Shown piece by piece: positions 9,721 to 19,011 of a DNA stretch of 64,000 nucleotides. Both the position numbers and the translations under genes were made by a program. The notes beneath the pieces were generated by a model. It saw nothing but the letters and a program-made list of their open reading frames with translations. It ran no database searches and had not been told where the DNA came from. The DNA is from Teredinibacter franksiae (GTDB lineage Bacteria; Pseudomonadota; Gammaproteobacteria; Pseudomonadales; Cellvibrionaceae), in NCBI RefSeq assembly GCF_014218805.1, contig NZ_JACJUV010000008.1:496001-560000 (forward strand). Direction: 5' to 3'. Each line of letters opens with the position of its first letter. Positions within the stretch are counted from its first letter, which is position 1.

Positions 9721-11979
9721 TTATTTTGTGTCGTCATCGTCATCTGCAACATCATCGTCTTCAAGGTCATCAATAAGTGTCGATATAGCTTCGTCTAGCT
9801 CGTCTTCGGCGAGATCTAACCCCTGCGCCTTAAGCATATCGGCAACCATGTCGTCGTCTTCTTTTTCGCTGCTATCTTCTGCCTCTTCGGTTTCATCAAG
9901 CATAGTATCCAGATCGTCTAACTCATCTTCGTCTTCTAGCTGTGATTGTGCCGGGTCGAGGTCATCGCCTTCATCCACTTCCACCCCGATATCTTCCATT
10001 ACCGGGTCTAGGTCTTCCATTGGTGGCTCTTCTTCCATCTCCGGTTCTGACTCAGCTTCTTCTGGGGCTTCTTCAGTAGCAGGTTCTGCTGCGCGCTCCT
10101 GCTCCTCTTCTTCGCTTATCGCTTCGTCCGTAAACGGTTCGAGTGCATCCTTACCGCCACCCATAATTTTTTTATACAAGACAAAGCCGAGGCCAAATAA
10201 AATAAGGTTGCCACCCCCTAGAATGGCCCAAAGCATCCAGCTAGGCGTGCCTTCACTTACGGGAATCTCCTGCTCAGTATCAACATCAGTTTCAGCATCA
10301 ACATCTACTTCAGGCGTTGGCTCGGTTGTCGGCTCTATCGTGGGCTCATCCTCTTTTTCTACAAGCTCTTCAAAAAAAGGCGCTTCCTCTTCAACAAAAC
10401 CACCGTCTAGGGAATAATTGAAACTGATATCTTCCAACGTAACTTCAAATGCGTTGCCTTCGGTGTCGTAACCTTTGGCTTTTATTTTCGCCGTGTACTC
10501 ACCTTCTATATCGGGCAGTAAAGTGGCTTTCCAGGTATCTGAATCCGTCGCGGCCAAAGGTCTTATCTTCTTTCGGCCCTTAGGTGAAATTACCGTAGCG
10601 GCTACTTGTGTGCGCGGAATATCGATATTCTGATTGTAGGAGTTGGCAATAAGTAAATACTCTAGCTTACCGTCGGTAAACACCTGCTTTACTTCTGCAC
10701 CAAAGGGCTGACGTACGGCAAACTGATGTGTGAACTGGCGAACAAAGGTCTTGCCGTCTACCACCACATTCAACTGGTAAATACCATCCTTATCAAAATT
10801 GGGCAGCAGGATATTAAAGCGTCCATCAATTGGTGATTCCCCCTGATTCACACGCTTTTGCCAAAATTGTTGTAAATCGAATTCGTCATTACCGGCCTCC
10901 ATGGAGGCATCTATATCCATTAGCGACAAAAATTCTGGGCGTGTAACGGTCTTGCCATCTTCCTGGAGTACCAAGCTAAGATTTTCTACTTGGCCTTTAA
11001 ATACGTTCACCGGTAATGGTCTTACTCGCAGATTTAGGTTGCTCACTACGGTTATTCGGCTACCCGGTTCCATATCCGCATTGACCCCCCACTCGCCCTC
11101 GAGTGGCTGGCTTACGGTAATCAGATCGTATTTATCTGCCCGGTACCATTTAACATCGGCATCGCCACTGGTTGCTGAATACACGTTCTGGTCTGGGCCT
11201 ACCAACTGTGCCTGCTGTAACGCATCTTTACGAAAAATTAACGCCGTAAACTCTTCGACACTGGAATCAATCACAAAGGCGTTGTCGGTAAGAGGAACCT
11301 GCTCTGCCGGTACAGCCGCATCAAAGGTTTTCAGGAAGATACGCATCAAGTCATCGGCGGTGTGGGCCACTTCGGCCAAACCGTTTGTACTCAATGACAA
11401 CTTGTTCATTAAATTTCTATCGGCGTTATCGGATAGAGCAATGGTATGGATGGTAATACCCGCGTCTGCCAGCGCCGGTAGCACTTCGTCTACGATACGC
11501 CGCCACTCACGCTTATTTGCCTGTGGCGATTTATCGATATCAACCATGCCATCGGTCAGTAAAATAATGGATGTGCGGTATTTTTTAGCGGCACTTTTAG
11601 CATCGTAGGCGGCTTTCTCAAGGGCTTCACCGATATTGGTGTACAGCCCAACGGAGCGAATATCAGCCGATTTCTGTTGCGCAGACTCCCGCCACTGGGG
11701 CGTCACGGGTTTGTGTGGCACCAACATATTGATCCACTTACCGAAGGTCCAAACCCCCGCACGGCTGTTTTCCGGTAACAGTTGAACCAAAAGTTCCACA
11801 GCGGGCTGACGCAAATTATTGGGGTCGTTGCGTTTCATACTGCCGGAAACATCGATCACCAGACGAACGTCTGGTGGTAGTAAGGTCGGGGGCTCACTGT
11901 CTTCTGGAGGCTGAGCCAACACAGGTATATTCGCGAGCAGACACAATACGCCAATACAAACGCGCTGGGTAAACGTCAT
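9721..11979 (-). CDS. VWA-domain membrane protein with long acidic C-terminal tail (TIGR03503-like)
   Basis: About 752 residues. The chosen ATG gives a signal peptide (MTFTQRVCIGVLCLLANIPVLA) and follows GGGGA; an upstream in-frame start would precede the signal. Residues 30-230 form a von Willebrand A domain with a MIDAS DVSGS motif and ILLTDGMVDID. The middle is beta-rich and Ig-like. One transmembrane span (MLWAILGGGNLILFGLGFVL) is followed by a tail of about 140 residues consisting mostly of Asp and Glu. This matches the conserved gammaproteobacterial VWA family annotated TIGR03503, whose function I do not know. It follows a small membrane protein gene. Confidence 0.78.
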   Translation of the reverse strand: MTFTQRVCIGVLCLLANIPVLAQPPEDSEPPTLLPPDVRLVIDVSGSMKRNDPNNLRQPAVELLVQLLPENSRAGVWTFGKWINMLVPHKPVTPQWRESAQQKSADIRSVGLYTNIGEALEKAAYDAKSAAKKYRTSIILLTDGMVDIDKSPQANKREWRRIVDEVLPALADAGITIHTIALSDNADRNLMNKLSLSTNGLAEVAHTADDLMRIFLKTFDAAVPAEQVPLTDNAFVIDSSVEEFTALIFRKDALQQAQLVGPDQNVYSATSGDADVKWYRADKYDLITVSQPLEGEWGVNADMEPGSRITVVSNLNLRVRPLPVNVFKGQVENLSLVLQEDGKTVTRPEFLSLMDIDASMEAGNDEFDLQQFWQKRVNQGESPIDGRFNILLPNFDKDGIYQLNVVVDGKTFVRQFTHQFAVRQPFGAEVKQVFTDGKLEYLLIANSYNQNIDIPRTQVAATVISPKGRKKIRPLAATDSDTWKATLLPDIEGEYTAKIKAKGYDTEGNAFEVTLEDISFNYSLDGGFVEEEAPFFEELVEKEDEPTIEPTTEPTPEVDVDAETDVDTEQEIPVSEGTPSWMLWAILGGGNLILFGLGFVLYKKIMGGGKDALEPFTDEAISEEEEQERAAEPATEEAPEEAESEPEMEEEPPMEDLDPVMEDIGVEVDEGDDLDPAQSQLEDEDELDDLDTMLDETEEAEDSSEKEDDDMVADMLKAQGLDLAEDELDEAISTLIDDLEDDDVADDDDDTK

Positions 11980-12090
11980 AGAAGGGTCCCCGGAGGCTAA
12001 AAATAGAAACAAGCTCTTCCGTTATTTATAGCAGTAAAGCTAGGAAAATGCCGGGATATAGGCGTGGGAGGAATATGAATTTAGTTGTTT

Positions 12091-12465
12091 TTACGCCTCA
12101 ACCGAAGAATCAGTAGAGGATTCGAGCTTTCTCCGCAGCAGGAACCAGCGCACAGTAAACCCCAGGGTAGAAAGCGCTAACGCGACGACGAGTGCCGTAA
12201 GTAATGGCATACCCGCACGCCAAAAAGCCGTGCTCCCTTCAAAAAACAACTCAACCGCCGCAATTAATATGGCCGGTGACAGGTATTCCTGCTGGGTATT
12301 GGTGTACCAAGGAACCAATATAGCCACCGACACAACCAAACGCAGCATAAACCTTACTTCTAACCAGGGTATACGCCGTGTAATGTACCACCAGCAGGCG
12401 ATCAGTAATCCTGCACCTATTAGGTAATATAACCAGGCATAAAGGTATTCGCTTTCGGTCATCAT
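12091..12465 (-). CDS. Small inner-membrane protein, unknown function
   Basis: A 124-residue protein with about three or four predicted membrane spans (YLIGAGLLIACWWYI, MLRLVVSVAILVPWY, LSPAILIAAVELFF, LLTALVVALALSTLGFTV) and a basic RRK after the last one. I do not recognise a named family. It lies between slyX and the VWA protein on the same strand, 111 bases before the latter, so the two may be co-expressed. The start is one of two adjacent ATG codons. Confidence 0.75.
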   Translation of the reverse strand: MMTESEYLYAWLYYLIGAGLLIACWWYITRRIPWLEVRFMLRLVVSVAILVPWYTNTQQEYLSPAILIAAVELFFEGSTAFWRAGMPLLTALVVALALSTLGFTVRWFLLRRKLESSTDSSVEA

Positions 12466-12527
12466 TGGCTGAAGTTCTCTCGGTTATCAACGATATAGTG
12501 GTATTAGCTCTAGTATCTTAATGAGTA

Positions 12528-12758
12528 TCAATAGTGCGGTGGACGTTCGTCCACAGTATTTACAGGGCCATTCTGACCCTGCTCCACTTGATACACAATA
12601 TCGTCCACCTTTTTATAAAGCAGGTGGAATTGTTTCTGTAAATCCTGAATCTCTCGCCCCATGGTGGCCACTTCGTTGTTCAGCGTATTAATGGTATCTT
12701 CGTGAAAGGCGATACGGGCCTCTAGGTCTTCTCTATCGCTGTTTTGTTCGTCTGTCAT
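12528..12758 (-). CDS. slyX: SlyX family protein
   Basis: A 76-residue coiled-coil protein with the family pattern: EARIAFHEDTINTLNNEV, a heptad-rich middle, and the diagnostic C-terminal DERPPHY. The chosen ATG has AAGG eight bases upstream; a frame reaching 17 residues further upstream has no comparable signal. The molecular function of SlyX is unknown. It follows ycgN at a gap of about 90 bases. Confidence 0.9.
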   Translation of the reverse strand: MTDEQNSDREDLEARIAFHEDTINTLNNEVATMGREIQDLQKQFHLLYKKVDDIVYQVEQGQNGPVNTVDERPPHY

Positions 12759-12849
12759 AACATCTACCTTACTTTTTCCAGCGGTATTTAGGGCTGGCTC
12801 AACCGACAAAACTATAGGGTGGCTTTACTACAGCCCCCTTGAGCGCCAA

Positions 12850-13284
12850 TTAAACCCAATGAACAATATGCTCTTCCAGCCCGTCTGGGTGTACCAGTGT
12901 TTCACTCAGTACTTTACCCATAACCGAGATTTCCGCTGTGTGCACACTATTGGCATCGCCACTGAGCAATGGATGCCATTGCGGTAGGGCCTCGCCTTCA
13001 GCCAGCAACCGATATGCACAGGTTTGTGGCAACCACTCAAAGGTTTCCGGCTGCTGTGTACTCAAAACTAAACACTCGGGGACATTGGTTTTTCTATTCG
13101 GGTAATCTGTGCAACGACAGGTGTTTTCGTCTAGGTAACGACAGGTCACACGCGTAAAAAATAATTCGCCGGTATCTTCGTCTTCCAGCTTGTGCAAACA
13201 ACACTTACCGCAGCCATCGCACAGCTGCTCCCACTCTTCAGGCGACATTTCAGCAAGACTTTTTTCTCGCCAAAATGACGTCAC
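12850..13284 (-). CDS. YcgN family cysteine-cluster protein
   Basis: A 144-residue protein of the UPF0260/YcgN family, a zinc/iron-chelating-type cysteine-cluster domain. Seven cysteines appear in the family spacing: CDGCGKCCLHK, then TCRYLD, NTCRCTDYP and PECLVL. Translation starts at a GTG overlapping the ycgL stop as GTGA, implying coupling. The metal is not known from sequence alone, and the biochemical role is undefined. Its placement next to ycgL is conserved in gammaproteobacteria. Confidence 0.9.
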   Translation of the reverse strand: MTSFWREKSLAEMSPEEWEQLCDGCGKCCLHKLEDEDTGELFFTRVTCRYLDENTCRCTDYPNRKTNVPECLVLSTQQPETFEWLPQTCAYRLLAEGEALPQWHPLLSGDANSVHTAEISVMGKVLSETLVHPDGLEEHIVHWV

Positions 13285-13574
13285 GAATGTTTACCCATTT
13301 TGTCATTGGGAATGTTCTGCATGTAACCTTCACTGATACCCGTTGGTGGTATCTGCAAATAGAAATCTTGGCTTTCGATCGCTTTCAGAACGACCGAAGC
13401 ATCCGCTCTCGCTAACGTTTTGTTGGGCGTTATCAATAAAGACATTGCCAGCTCAGCTCGACCAAACTGTTGGCGTAGCGCTTCGGGCAATGCCTGTAAA
13501 TCAAAGCCTTTGCGCACGTATAAGTACATGCCTTCTTTTTTACCTGAGCGGTATATATCGGTTATCACCTTCAT
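13281..13574 (-). CDS. YcgL domain protein
   Basis: A 97-residue protein with the YcgL pattern: IYRSGKKEGMYLYV near the start and SQDFYLQIPP near the end. The start ATG overlaps the rnd stop and its stop overlaps the ycgN start, so rnd-ycgL-ycgN is translated as a coupled block. Its function is unknown. Confidence 0.92.
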   Translation of the reverse strand: MKVITDIYRSGKKEGMYLYVRKGFDLQALPEALRQQFGRAELAMSLLITPNKTLARADASVVLKAIESQDFYLQIPPTGISEGYMQNIPNDKMGKHS

Positions 13575-14734
13575 TCTTCACCGTAAATCACGTTTGCCAG
13601 CGGCTCCTGAAGTAGGGCCCGCCGCCAGCTATTTAAATAGGGTTCTAATTGCTCTTGAATGTACTCAAGGTCATCATTTTGCTGCTCAAAAAAATGGCGG
13701 GTAATGGCTTCGTAGCCACGTTTTTTCATTAACAGTTCTGGCGCAATATTTTTTTCTTCACCAATACGTACTACCGCTGCACGTAATTTTTTTGCCCATT
13801 TGTTTTCGCTGCTCGTCAGAGGTTTATCCATCAACGGCGGAAAACTCTCCGGGTCGGAATTTTTTGCCGCTTCCACCAACGCAATAAGCTCATCTCCGTC
13901 GGAACGAATCATACGCTCAGAAATGCCCTCGAACTTACGCAACTGAGAAACATGTTCGGGCGCCACCATGGCAATATCCATAAGTGAATGTTCTTTGATT
14001 ACGCGATTACGGGGTATATCGCGTTTTTGTGCCCGCTGTTCTCGCCATACGGCCAGAGATTTCAATATGGCCATTTTAGGCCGGTTCAATCGCCAACCTT
14101 GCTTTATACGGGTATAACAGTTTTCGTCGCCTTGATTATTGGCATAATTCTGTAGCAGGCTTGCACATTCTTCAGTAGCCCAGAATAAACGGTTGTCCGT
14201 TTTTAATTTAAGAATTAAATAATTGGCAAGCTGATATAAGTCTTCAACATCAACAGCCGCATATTCAACTTGGGCTTTACTCAGCGGGCGCTGCAACCAA
14301 TCAGAACGCGTTTCCGATTTCGGCAACTCTTTCCCCAATGCCGCTTTAACCAGGTTTCCGTAACCCACAGAAAAGCCGAATCCACACAGGGCGGCAGCAA
14401 CTTGGGTATCGAAAAGGTTCACGGGTACAACATTAAGTAGTCGCTGAAAAACCTCCAAGTCTTCCGAGCAAGAATGCAACACTTTTAAAATGTTAGCGTC
14501 AGTTAACAGCCCAGTGAAAGGCGACAGATCCTCTATTGCCTTTGGGTCTATAAGGTAATTAGCCTCGCCATCGTTCACCTGTAACAATGCCGCTATAGGG
14601 TAGTACGTTTGCGTGCGCATAAACTCGGTATCAACAGCCAGCATTTTACAGGCTCGCCATTTCGCACAAAGTTCGGCTAATTCCGCGTAATTCTCTACCC
14701 AATGTATGGGCTGTGAAAGCAAGGGGTTGGACAT
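13571..14734 (-). CDS. rnd: Ribonuclease D
   Basis: 3'-to-5' exoribonuclease of 387 residues involved in tRNA 3' maturation. The DEDD nuclease domain is seen in AVDTEFMRT, the aspartate segment VLHSCSEDLEVF and YAAVDVEDLYQLA. An HRDC domain follows (LKSLAVWREQRAQKRDIPRNRV, LRKFEGISERMI). Length and domain order agree with the E. coli enzyme. The start lies a few bases after recR, so it belongs to the dnaX operon. Confidence 0.95.
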   Translation of the reverse strand: MSNPLLSQPIHWVENYAELAELCAKWRACKMLAVDTEFMRTQTYYPIAALLQVNDGEANYLIDPKAIEDLSPFTGLLTDANILKVLHSCSEDLEVFQRLLNVVPVNLFDTQVAAALCGFGFSVGYGNLVKAALGKELPKSETRSDWLQRPLSKAQVEYAAVDVEDLYQLANYLILKLKTDNRLFWATEECASLLQNYANNQGDENCYTRIKQGWRLNRPKMAILKSLAVWREQRAQKRDIPRNRVIKEHSLMDIAMVAPEHVSQLRKFEGISERMIRSDGDELIALVEAAKNSDPESFPPLMDKPLTSSENKWAKKLRAAVVRIGEEKNIAPELLMKKRGYEAITRHFFEQQNDDLEYIQEQLEPYLNSWRRALLQEPLANVIYGEE

Positions 14735-14740
14735 AATAAC

Positions 14741-15334
14741 TTACACTTCCCGTCGACTATTGAGTGCATGGGCGAGCGTACTGCCGTCGATATATTCCAA
14801 TTCACCACCAATAGGAACACCGTGTGCAATACGTGTGACTTTAATACTGTGCTGTTTGGCGCGTTCTGAAATGTAATGGGACGTTGCCTCGCCTTCAATG
14901 GTTGGGTTGGTAGCAATAATCAACTCTTTCAATTCGCTATTTCTGAAGCGTTCTTCGAGTAGATCTATACCAATTTCTTTTGGCCCAATGCCATCGATAG
15001 GCGAAAGTTTACCCAACAACACAAAGTAAACACCCGAATAAATACCGGCCTGCTCCAACGCCAAGACATCCGCCGGTGTTTCGACAATACACAGCAGTTG
15101 ATGATCTCTTTTGGGGTTGGCACACAGATTACAAAGCGTTTGCTCGGTTAAAGTACGGCACTGCTGACAGCGGTGTACAGCCGTAATTGCAGCTTGTAAT
15201 GTAGTGGCCAAATGATCGGCACCGTGGCGATTGTGCTCGAGCAGGTTTAATGCCATACGCTGAGCTGACTTTGGCCCAACACCGGGCAAAACGCGCAATG
15301 CATTGATAAGTTGGTCAATTAAAGGGGAAAACAT
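14741..15334 (-). CDS. recR: Recombination mediator RecR
   Basis: A 197-residue RecFOR-pathway protein that helps load RecA on gapped DNA. It has the N-terminal helix-hairpin-helix ([20 protein letters not shown]), the zinc finger CQQC...CNLC near residues 55-70 and the Toprim domain ([32 protein letters not shown]). Its first base abuts the ybaB stop. The order dnaX-ybaB-recR is widely conserved in bacteria. Confidence 0.97.
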   Translation of the reverse strand: MFSPLIDQLINALRVLPGVGPKSAQRMALNLLEHNRHGADHLATTLQAAITAVHRCQQCRTLTEQTLCNLCANPKRDHQLLCIVETPADVLALEQAGIYSGVYFVLLGKLSPIDGIGPKEIGIDLLEERFRNSELKELIIATNPTIEGEATSHYISERAKQHSIKVTRIAHGVPIGGELEYIDGSTLAHALNSRREV

Positions 15335-15654
15335 TAGAACGGCATCTTAAACCCTGGCGGCATTTGAATACCGCCAGTTAAGTCGCCAAATCGAGATTTA
15401 TTTTCTTCCTCTACTCGGCGCACGGCATCGTTTACGGCCGCCGCCAACAAATCTTCTAACATGTCCTTTCCCTCTTCCATTAAGCTGGAATCGATAGACA
15501 CATTTTTTACATCATGACGCCCGGTCATGGTTACTTTCACCAGCCCGGCACCGGCCTGGCCTTCAACTTCCATACTGGCGATATCTTCCTGCATTTGCTG
15601 CATTTTCGCCTGCATTTCCTGAGCCTGTTTCATTATGTCGCCCAAGCCTTTCAT
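15334..15654 (-). CDS. ybaB: YbaB/EbfC family nucleoid-associated protein
   Basis: A 106-residue DNA-binding protein. It shows the start [23 protein letters not shown], here split as a helical coiled-coil segment, followed by [15 protein letters not shown] and an acidic/amphipathic middle, and ends MPPGFKMPF as typical members do. It lies three bases after dnaX and overlaps recR by one base. Confidence 0.96.
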   Translation of the reverse strand: MKGLGDIMKQAQEMQAKMQQMQEDIASMEVEGQAGAGLVKVTMTGRHDVKNVSIDSSLMEEGKDMLEDLLAAAVNDAVRRVEEENKSRFGDLTGGIQMPPGFKMPF

Positions 15655-15657
15655 AAC

Positions 15658-17775
15658 CTACCTCTTCACCGTAACTGATTGTTGATCTAGCACCGCACCA
15701 AATTCCCGCTCCAACGTTTGAATAACAGGGTCGCTGGTTAGCGTTTGCAGTGCCTGTGCATGTTGTTCAATTTTTTCCCTTTCGGCACACTGGGCCGGTG
15801 TTTCCACGCCCTCCGGTAGCGACTGCAAATGGATGTCGACTTTTACCGGCTGCTGAAAGTAATCGCTAAGCAAACCGGCAAGACGCTGGTTGTGCGAATT
15901 ATCAAATAGACTGCTCTTATTTTCATCTAATGCAAAAAATAATTGGTTGCCTTCTTTACCAATGAGGGCGCAGTTAGATGCGGTATTTTGTACGATACCT
16001 TTTACCCCCAACTGGCGGAAAACAGTACTCCAGTGTTGCGGCGTCAGCACGTCTAAACCTATGGGCGCAGCACCATCGGAGGTTGCCGAGCGATGCTCGT
16101 TGGCCGCGCTGGCTTGTGCCTCTACGGCTTGCTTTTGCTTGGCCTCGACGGGTGGCTCAACTACGGCTGCGGTGGGAGCTATGCCCTCTTTGCCTGTAAT
16201 CGCTTTAATTTGATCCTTTAGCTGTTGTTTTATTTCGCTGGCATCGTTCGTTTGCTTTGCATCAGCAGCATTCAATAAAGCCTGTGCGTTGTTCGCAGGG
16301 AGCACCACCGCTGTCGACTGCGGGCTAGGCGCTGCCAAAGGTTCTTCTGCCTGCGCAATGTAAGGGTCATTAGGTACGGCGCTTTCCTCAGCTGCAGCAC
16401 TTTCGTAGACAACAGGACTTTCGTGCGGTGGCACTGCAGGCGCACTGGGCGCGCGGGTATTGGGCGCAAAGCTCTGTGGGTCTGAGGCTTGCACTGAAAC
16501 CACGTCGCCAACACTTCCAGCATTAGCTGAAGGGGTTGTGACTTCGCTCTCTAACGCGGCCTCAGTGTGGAGCTTTTTTGCGGGGGGCTCTCCCGTACCA
16601 GTATAGTTGCTGGCATCATTTTGTACTGCAGCAGCCGCTGTGTTTTCTGGCGTGGTCGCTAACAAGGTTTGCGTCGGTATATCGGCCACCCCTTGCGGTT
16701 TGAAGGCCAACATACGCAGTAACGTCATTTCAAACCCGCTTCTAGGGTCTGATGCCAGATACAAATCTCTTCTACCGATTAAGGCTGTTTGGTAGAACAA
16801 TTGCACATCTTCTGCGGCCATCGCCGTAGCAAATTCTAAAATTTGTGTTCGATCACCAAAGCTATTGTCTAATGCTTCAGGCAAAGCCTGCGCAATGGCA
16901 ATACGGTGTAACAGGGTTAAAAATTCGGCGAGTGCTGCGTTAAAATCCGGTGCATGCTCGGCAAATTTGGCTACCGACTCTAGCAGCAACTTACCGTCAC
17001 CCTGCAGCAGTCCATGCATTAAATTCTGAATGAGCTGGTGATCAATCGTACCCAGCATGGAGGCAACATCGGCCTCCCCTATTTTGCCACTGCCAAAGGC
17101 AATAGCCTGGTCCGTAAGGCTGAGGCCGTCGCGCATACTGCCATCGGCCGAGCGGGCCAACAGCCAGAGGGCTCCGTCATCAAAGGGTACAGCTTCTTTG
17201 TCGAGTATATTCTGCAGGTGACCGACGATACGCTCTGGGCTCATATTCTTTAAATTGAACTGCAGGCAGCGCGAAAGAATGGTAACCGGAAGCTTTTGCG
17301 GGTCGGTGGTGGCCAGTAAAAATTTCACATGCTCGGGAGGCTCTTCTAGGGTTTTCAACAGCGCATTGAAGCTGTGGTTTGAGAGCATGTGTACCTCATC
17401 TATGAGGTAGATTTTGTAGCGGCCGCGTGTAGGCGCGTACTGCACGTTGTCTAACAGCTCTCGGGTATCTTCGACTTTAGTACGTGAAGCCGCATCCACC
17501 TCGATCAAATCAATAAAGCGACCTTCGCTAATCTCCACACAGGAGCTGCACTCACCGCAGGGCGTGGAAGTAACGCCTGCTTCGCAGTTGAGGCACTTCG
17601 CTAAAATACGCGCAATGGTCGTTTTACCCACACCTCGAGTACCCGTAAACAAGTACGCATGATGCAGGCGATTATGGTCCAGTGCGTTTATCAGCGCCCG
17701 GAGCACATGCTCTTGGCCCACCATTTCCCGGAAATTGCCTGGCCGCCACTTGCGTGCCAATACCTGATAGCTCAT
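15658..17775 (-). CDS. dnaX: DNA polymerase III subunits tau and gamma
   Basis: Clamp-loader ATPase of 705 residues (tau). Walker A is GTRGVGKT (45-52), zinc cysteines are in CLNCEAG...CGECSSC (64-79), and Walker B is LIDEVHML. The middle from about residue 380 is low-complexity Ala/Pro/Glu, and the C-terminal domain of tau that contacts the polymerase follows. A slippery A-AAA-AAG heptamer at codons 399-401 with an upstream Shine-Dalgarno-like element would yield a 404-residue gamma form. It heads the dnaX-ybaB-recR-rnd-ycgL-ycgN block. Confidence 0.97.
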   Translation of the reverse strand: MSYQVLARKWRPGNFREMVGQEHVLRALINALDHNRLHHAYLFTGTRGVGKTTIARILAKCLNCEAGVTSTPCGECSSCVEISEGRFIDLIEVDAASRTKVEDTRELLDNVQYAPTRGRYKIYLIDEVHMLSNHSFNALLKTLEEPPEHVKFLLATTDPQKLPVTILSRCLQFNLKNMSPERIVGHLQNILDKEAVPFDDGALWLLARSADGSMRDGLSLTDQAIAFGSGKIGEADVASMLGTIDHQLIQNLMHGLLQGDGKLLLESVAKFAEHAPDFNAALAEFLTLLHRIAIAQALPEALDNSFGDRTQILEFATAMAAEDVQLFYQTALIGRRDLYLASDPRSGFEMTLLRMLAFKPQGVADIPTQTLLATTPENTAAAAVQNDASNYTGTGEPPAKKLHTEAALESEVTTPSANAGSVGDVVSVQASDPQSFAPNTRAPSAPAVPPHESPVVYESAAAEESAVPNDPYIAQAEEPLAAPSPQSTAVVLPANNAQALLNAADAKQTNDASEIKQQLKDQIKAITGKEGIAPTAAVVEPPVEAKQKQAVEAQASAANEHRSATSDGAAPIGLDVLTPQHWSTVFRQLGVKGIVQNTASNCALIGKEGNQLFFALDENKSSLFDNSHNQRLAGLLSDYFQQPVKVDIHLQSLPEGVETPAQCAEREKIEQHAQALQTLTSDPVIQTLEREFGAVLDQQSVTVKR
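16562..16597 (-). promoter_or_regulatory. Programmed -1 ribosomal frameshift signal in dnaX
   Basis: In the coding strand the in-frame codons GCA AAA AAG contain the slippery heptamer A-AAA-AAG, the same codon context as in E. coli dnaX. A GGGAG element ends about ten bases upstream, matching the stimulatory Shine-Dalgarno-like site of E. coli. After a -1 slip the reading is GCT CCA CAC TGA, so a gamma product ends three residues after the slip. A downstream stem-loop was not confirmed by eye. Confidence 0.8.
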
Positions 17776-17979
17776 TGAGCGTATTGTCTCTAGTTGCGTG
17801 TAATGAATAATTGAAAGAGCGGCATTATACCTGTGGATACGCGTTGCTAGCCCTAATTTTTAACGTAGGAGTAGATTTGTGGGCAAAGGTCTTGAATTTA
17901 TAGGTGATAGCGCCGTTTTTTGCTAAAGCTGTTCTCACTAATACAGGTTTCATCACCATTAGCTTCGGTTACGATCAGC

Positions 17980-18906
17980 TTAAAGCATTTGATGATAACC
18001 CAATAAGACCAGCCCACAGGTCACTGTAATTGGGCTTAACGCCGTGGACAAGGTAATAATTTCCGCCGCTAAAGTACCGTGGCTGCTCATCTGCTTGCTC
18101 ATTATGTAGGCCGCTGCAGCGGTTGGGGCAGACATCATGAGAAACAACACTCCCAACGCCTCCCCACGAAAACCATACGCTATGGCTCCCAGCACTACAA
18201 TCAACGGCAATATCACCAATTTCAGCGCTGTTGCCATTGCCGCTTGCCGATGATTCGCTTTAAAACTCTGCCACTCAAGGCTGGCGCCAATACACAGCAG
18301 CGCAAGTGGAAGCGTGAGTTGCGCAAGATACCCCAGCGACAGTGTTGCCACAGTGGGCACGGGCAAACGTACCTGAGACCATAACAGGCCTGCGACGATG
18401 GCAATAATGAGCGGGTTCTTAACGAGGTTAGTCAATACACCGATGCGTGAATCGCTTAGCAATAACACCGCAAGAACATTGTAGAGAATAGTCAGGAACG
18501 CCAAGTAGACCGCTGCCATGGCCAGTATTCCCTGGCCAAAAGCATTCACACACAACGCCAAGCCAATAATGCCCATATTGCCTCGAAACGCACACTGCAC
18601 GAATACACCACGCTTGGACTTTTCAACTATGAGCGGCGTTACCAACCACAGGCAGGCAACGGTCGCCAGCGTTGCAGCCACTGCAAAGACCACCAACGGC
18701 AAGTTGATACTCTGCTCGGGTGAGCTAGACGCCACACTCAAAAACAACAGACAGGGTAGGCTAACGTTAAAAACCAACTTATTACCTACAGAGACAAAGT
18801 GGTTATCAATTAGCTTAATACGTTTGAATACGATGCCGGCGACAAGCACAATCAGCACCGGCCCAGTTACATTCAACGCTGCTTGGAAATGGTTAACTAA
18901 AGACAA
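17980..18906 (-). CDS. AEC family transporter (auxin efflux carrier-type)
   Basis: A 308-residue integral membrane protein with about ten hydrophobic spans in two halves, as in the bile/arsenite/riboflavin (BART) superfamily AEC group. Typical segments are NKLVFNVSLPCLLFLSVAS, FRGNMGIIGLALCVNAFG and the C-terminal APTAAAAYIMSKQM. Members export or take up small organic acids such as malate or malonate; the substrate here is not readable. It stands alone between dnaX and the TM2 gene, without an adjacent regulator. Confidence 0.88.
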   Translation of the reverse strand: MSLVNHFQAALNVTGPVLIVLVAGIVFKRIKLIDNHFVSVGNKLVFNVSLPCLLFLSVASSSPEQSINLPLVVFAVAATLATVACLWLVTPLIVEKSKRGVFVQCAFRGNMGIIGLALCVNAFGQGILAMAAVYLAFLTILYNVLAVLLLSDSRIGVLTNLVKNPLIIAIVAGLLWSQVRLPVPTVATLSLGYLAQLTLPLALLCIGASLEWQSFKANHRQAAMATALKLVILPLIVVLGAIAYGFRGEALGVLFLMMSAPTAAAAYIMSKQMSSHGTLAAEIITLSTALSPITVTCGLVLLGYHQML

Positions 18907-19011
18907 AGGTACATACCTGAAGGGGTCGGGCGGGCTAGTTTACCACCGTATAACTTCCTCTAACCAGAATGCAGCCAAGTACCTAGCTTTCATAGGCACA
19001 CACCAATTTAG

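Noticed and set aside
9728..10417. A 229-codon plus-strand frame rich in serine
   Set aside because: It is the antisense of the Asp/Glu-rich tail of the VWA protein; the Ser bias is the mirror of GAT/GAA codons and it shows no family pattern.
10901..11608. A 235-codon plus-strand frame opposite the VWA protein
   Set aside because: Lies wholly antisense to a well-supported gene and has no recognisable domain.
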